Origin: Paraburkholderia sp. BL21I4N1
Lineage (GTDB): Bacteria > Pseudomonadota > Gammaproteobacteria > Burkholderiales > Burkholderiaceae
Assembly (NCBI RefSeq): GCF_002973525.1
Contig: NZ_PVEN01000002.1
Coordinates: forward strand, 248,001-312,000
Direction: 5' to 3'
Length of the DNA stretch: 64,000 nt
The notes under the pieces are model-generated. The model was not told the origin of the DNA, searched no databases, and saw nothing but the letters and a program-made list of their open reading frames with translations. Made by a program: the position numbers and the translations under genes. Shown piece after piece: positions 62,770-64,000 of this stretch (positions are counted from its first letter, which is position 1; every line of letters begins with the position of its first letter).

Positions 62770-63054
62770 ATGCAAGACGACGAGATCGATCCCGTATTGG
62801 TGGCCGTGCTTGCGCAGTTGTGGCGGGCGCATCGCGAAACGCCGGGCGGCGCGTGGTCGCTAGCGAAACTGTCGAAGCAGGCCGGTGTGCCGATGAGCGG
62901 CCTGCGCCGTCAGCTGACGGCGTTGACCGATGGTGGCCTGGTCGACACCACCTTCAATGAGGAAGGCACGGGCACCGCGCGCCTGAGCGAAGCGGGCGAA
63001 GGGTTGTGCGCGGAGTTGTTCGGCGCGGACGAGGGTCATCAGGCGAAAAACTGA
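62770..63054 (+). CDS. small winged-helix protein
   Basis: The 94-aa protein from the ATG at 62770 has a single MarR/ArsR-like winged helix ([34 protein letters not shown]) with a wing ending [14 protein letters not shown]. Similar small regulators often lie beside formate dehydrogenase-type genes. It follows the MocR gene by 60 bases. Role unknown. Confidence 0.77.
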   Translation: MQDDEIDPVLVAVLAQLWRAHRETPGGAWSLAKLSKQAGVPMSGLRRQLTALTDGGLVDTTFNEEGTGTARLSEAGEGLCAELFGADEGHQAKN

Positions 63055-63191
63055 TGCACGCCACGCCCGCAAAAAAATTTTCGCGCTGAAATTGATCTCC
63101 GAATATGGCCCCCTATGCTGGAGCCTGGCCTGGCGATGTCGAACCCGGTCAGGCGCTGCGGCGGGCGTCCTTATCCATTTTCGGAGAATCC

Positions 63192-64000
63192 ATGAAAACA
63201 AAGCTGGCGCGAGCACTCCATCAATCATTTGGCATTAGAACCGTGCGTGCCGTGCTGGCCGCGACGCTCACGTTAGGCGCGGCCGGCGCGGCTCATGTCG
63301 CGGTTGCGGCCACCGCGCAGCCGCTCGGCATTGCGTTCGTCTACCTCGGCAATCCGGGCGATGCCGGCTGGACCTACGCGCACGAACAGGGCGTCAAGGA
63401 AGTCGAGGCGAAGTTCGGCGACAAGATCAAGGTGACGCGTGTCGAGAACGTGCCGGAGTCGGCGGACTCGGAGCGCGTGTTTCGCGATCTGGCGTCTAAG
63501 GGCAACCGGATCGTGGTCGGTTCCAGCTTCGGTTTCCAGGACTTCGAACTGAAGGTCGCGAAGGATTTTCCCGACGCCGTGTTCGAACACGCGACCGGCT
63601 ACAAGAAGGCGGCCAACTTCGCCACGTATGACGTGCGCACTTATCAGAGCGCATACCTCGCCGGTCTCGTCGCGGGTTACACGACGAAGTCGAACACGCT
63701 CGGCTTCGTGGGCTCGGTGCCGGTGCCCGAAGTGGTGCGCAACATCAACGCGTTCACGATGGGCGCGCGCTCGGTCAATCCGAAGGCGCGCGTGAAGGTG
63801 GTATGGATCAATAGCTGGTTCGATCCGGGCCGCGAAAAGCAGGCCGCCGAAACGCTGATCGGGCAGGGCGCCGACGTGCTGATTCAGAACACCGATTCGA
63901 CCGCGACCATGCAGACCGCCGAGCAGAAGAAAGTGCATGCGTTCGGCTGGGATTCCGACATGAAGAAGTTCGGACCGAATGCGCAACTCGGCGCGTGCGT
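63192..64000 (+). CDS. BMP-family ABC transporter substrate-binding protein (partial)
   Basis: The 3' end lies beyond the window; 269 residues are visible. The start at 63192 follows CGGAGAATC. A Sec signal peptide ends near AVAATAQ. The family marks are GIAFVYLGNPGDAGWTYAHE, TYQSAYLAGLVAGYTTKSNT, GSVPVPEVVRNINAFTMGAR and ADVLIQNTDSTATMQTAEQK, all typical of the Med/BmpA (PnrA-like) proteins that deliver nucleosides or related ligands to an ABC importer. The 137-base upstream gap holds a weak promoter-like AT stretch and no clear riboswitch. Confidence 0.9.
   Translation, partial: MKTKLARALHQSFGIRTVRAVLAATLTLGAAGAAHVAVAATAQPLGIAFVYLGNPGDAGWTYAHEQGVKEVEAKFGDKIKVTRVENVPESADSERVFRDLASKGNRIVVGSSFGFQDFELKVAKDFPDAVFEHATGYKKAANFATYDVRTYQSAYLAGLVAGYTTKSNTLGFVGSVPVPEVVRNINAFTMGARSVNPKARVKVVWINSWFDPGREKQAAETLIGQGADVLIQNTDSTATMQTAEQKKVHAFGWDSDMKKFGPNAQLGAC

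Noticed and set aside
1..64000. Insertion sequences, integrase, tRNA-linked attachment sites, CRISPR arrays, rRNA or tRNA genes
   Set aside because: I looked for transposase or integrase motifs, regularly spaced repeats and tRNA-like folds and saw none. The Hrp cluster may be an island, but its ends are not marked within this window.

Overview
The window is GC-rich chromosomal or megaplasmid DNA from a Burkholderiaceae bacterium, most likely Paraburkholderia or a close relative. This rests on the gene content (an Hrp type III secretion cluster of the Ralstonia/Xanthomonas type beside typical Burkholderiaceae metabolic genes), heavy G/C at third codon positions and strict AGGAG-type ribosome binding sites. 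No database search was run. Names rest on recognised protein motifs and on gene order.

Region A (about 2.4-24.7 kb) is an almost complete group-2 Hrp type III secretion system. A long leftward unit reads hrcU-hrcV-hpaP-hrcQ-hrcR-hrcS-hpaA-hrcD-hrpD6-like-small pilin-like gene-hpaB. A divergent rightward unit reads hrpB1-hrpB2-hrcJ-hrpB4-hrcL-hrcN-hrpB7-hrcT, followed by the AraC regulator hrpB/hrpX, the secretin hrcC and, convergently, the response-regulator gene hrpG. This is the gene order of the Xanthomonas hrpC/hrpD and hrpB operons. Perfect PIP/hrpII boxes (TTCGC-N15-TTCGC), each followed 30-31 bases later by a TANNNT -10, sit before hrcU, hrpB1, hrcD and a 159-aa pilin-like gene. A partial winged-helix/ATPase regulator and a GNAT acetyltransferase lie at the left edge.

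Region B (25.1-40 kb) is the accessory flank. It holds a three-gene operon (Rieske oxygenase, MenD-like ThDP enzyme, polysaccharide pyruvyl transferase family protein); a 1369-aa candidate effector whose C-terminus looks like an OTU-type cysteine protease, preceded by a PIP-like box; an LLM oxidoreductase and a DUF3455 lipoprotein; an operon of TylF-type methyltransferase, SCP2/JmjC-like protein and small exported protein behind a perfect PIP box; and a 276-aa harpin/HrpF-repeat-like protein behind another PIP box. Effector export, pilus assembly and at least one enzyme operon therefore appear to share one HrpG-HrpB regulatory circuit.

Region C (40-64 kb) is ordinary metabolism and stress physiology: an exported alpha/beta hydrolase, two serine hydrolases of the class C beta-lactamase fold, a LysR-controlled aspartate module (cation symporter, tandem aspartate-racemase fusion, aspartase), a D,D-carboxypeptidase, an Rrf2-azoreductase pair, a nitric-oxide defence pair (hmp divergent from norR), a YgjP-like metallopeptidase, a YdeP-type molybdoenzyme with a divergent MocR-type regulator, and the start of a BMP-family ABC substrate-binding protein. 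Clear hairpin terminators close several convergent gene pairs. I saw no rRNA, tRNA, insertion sequence, integrase or CRISPR array.
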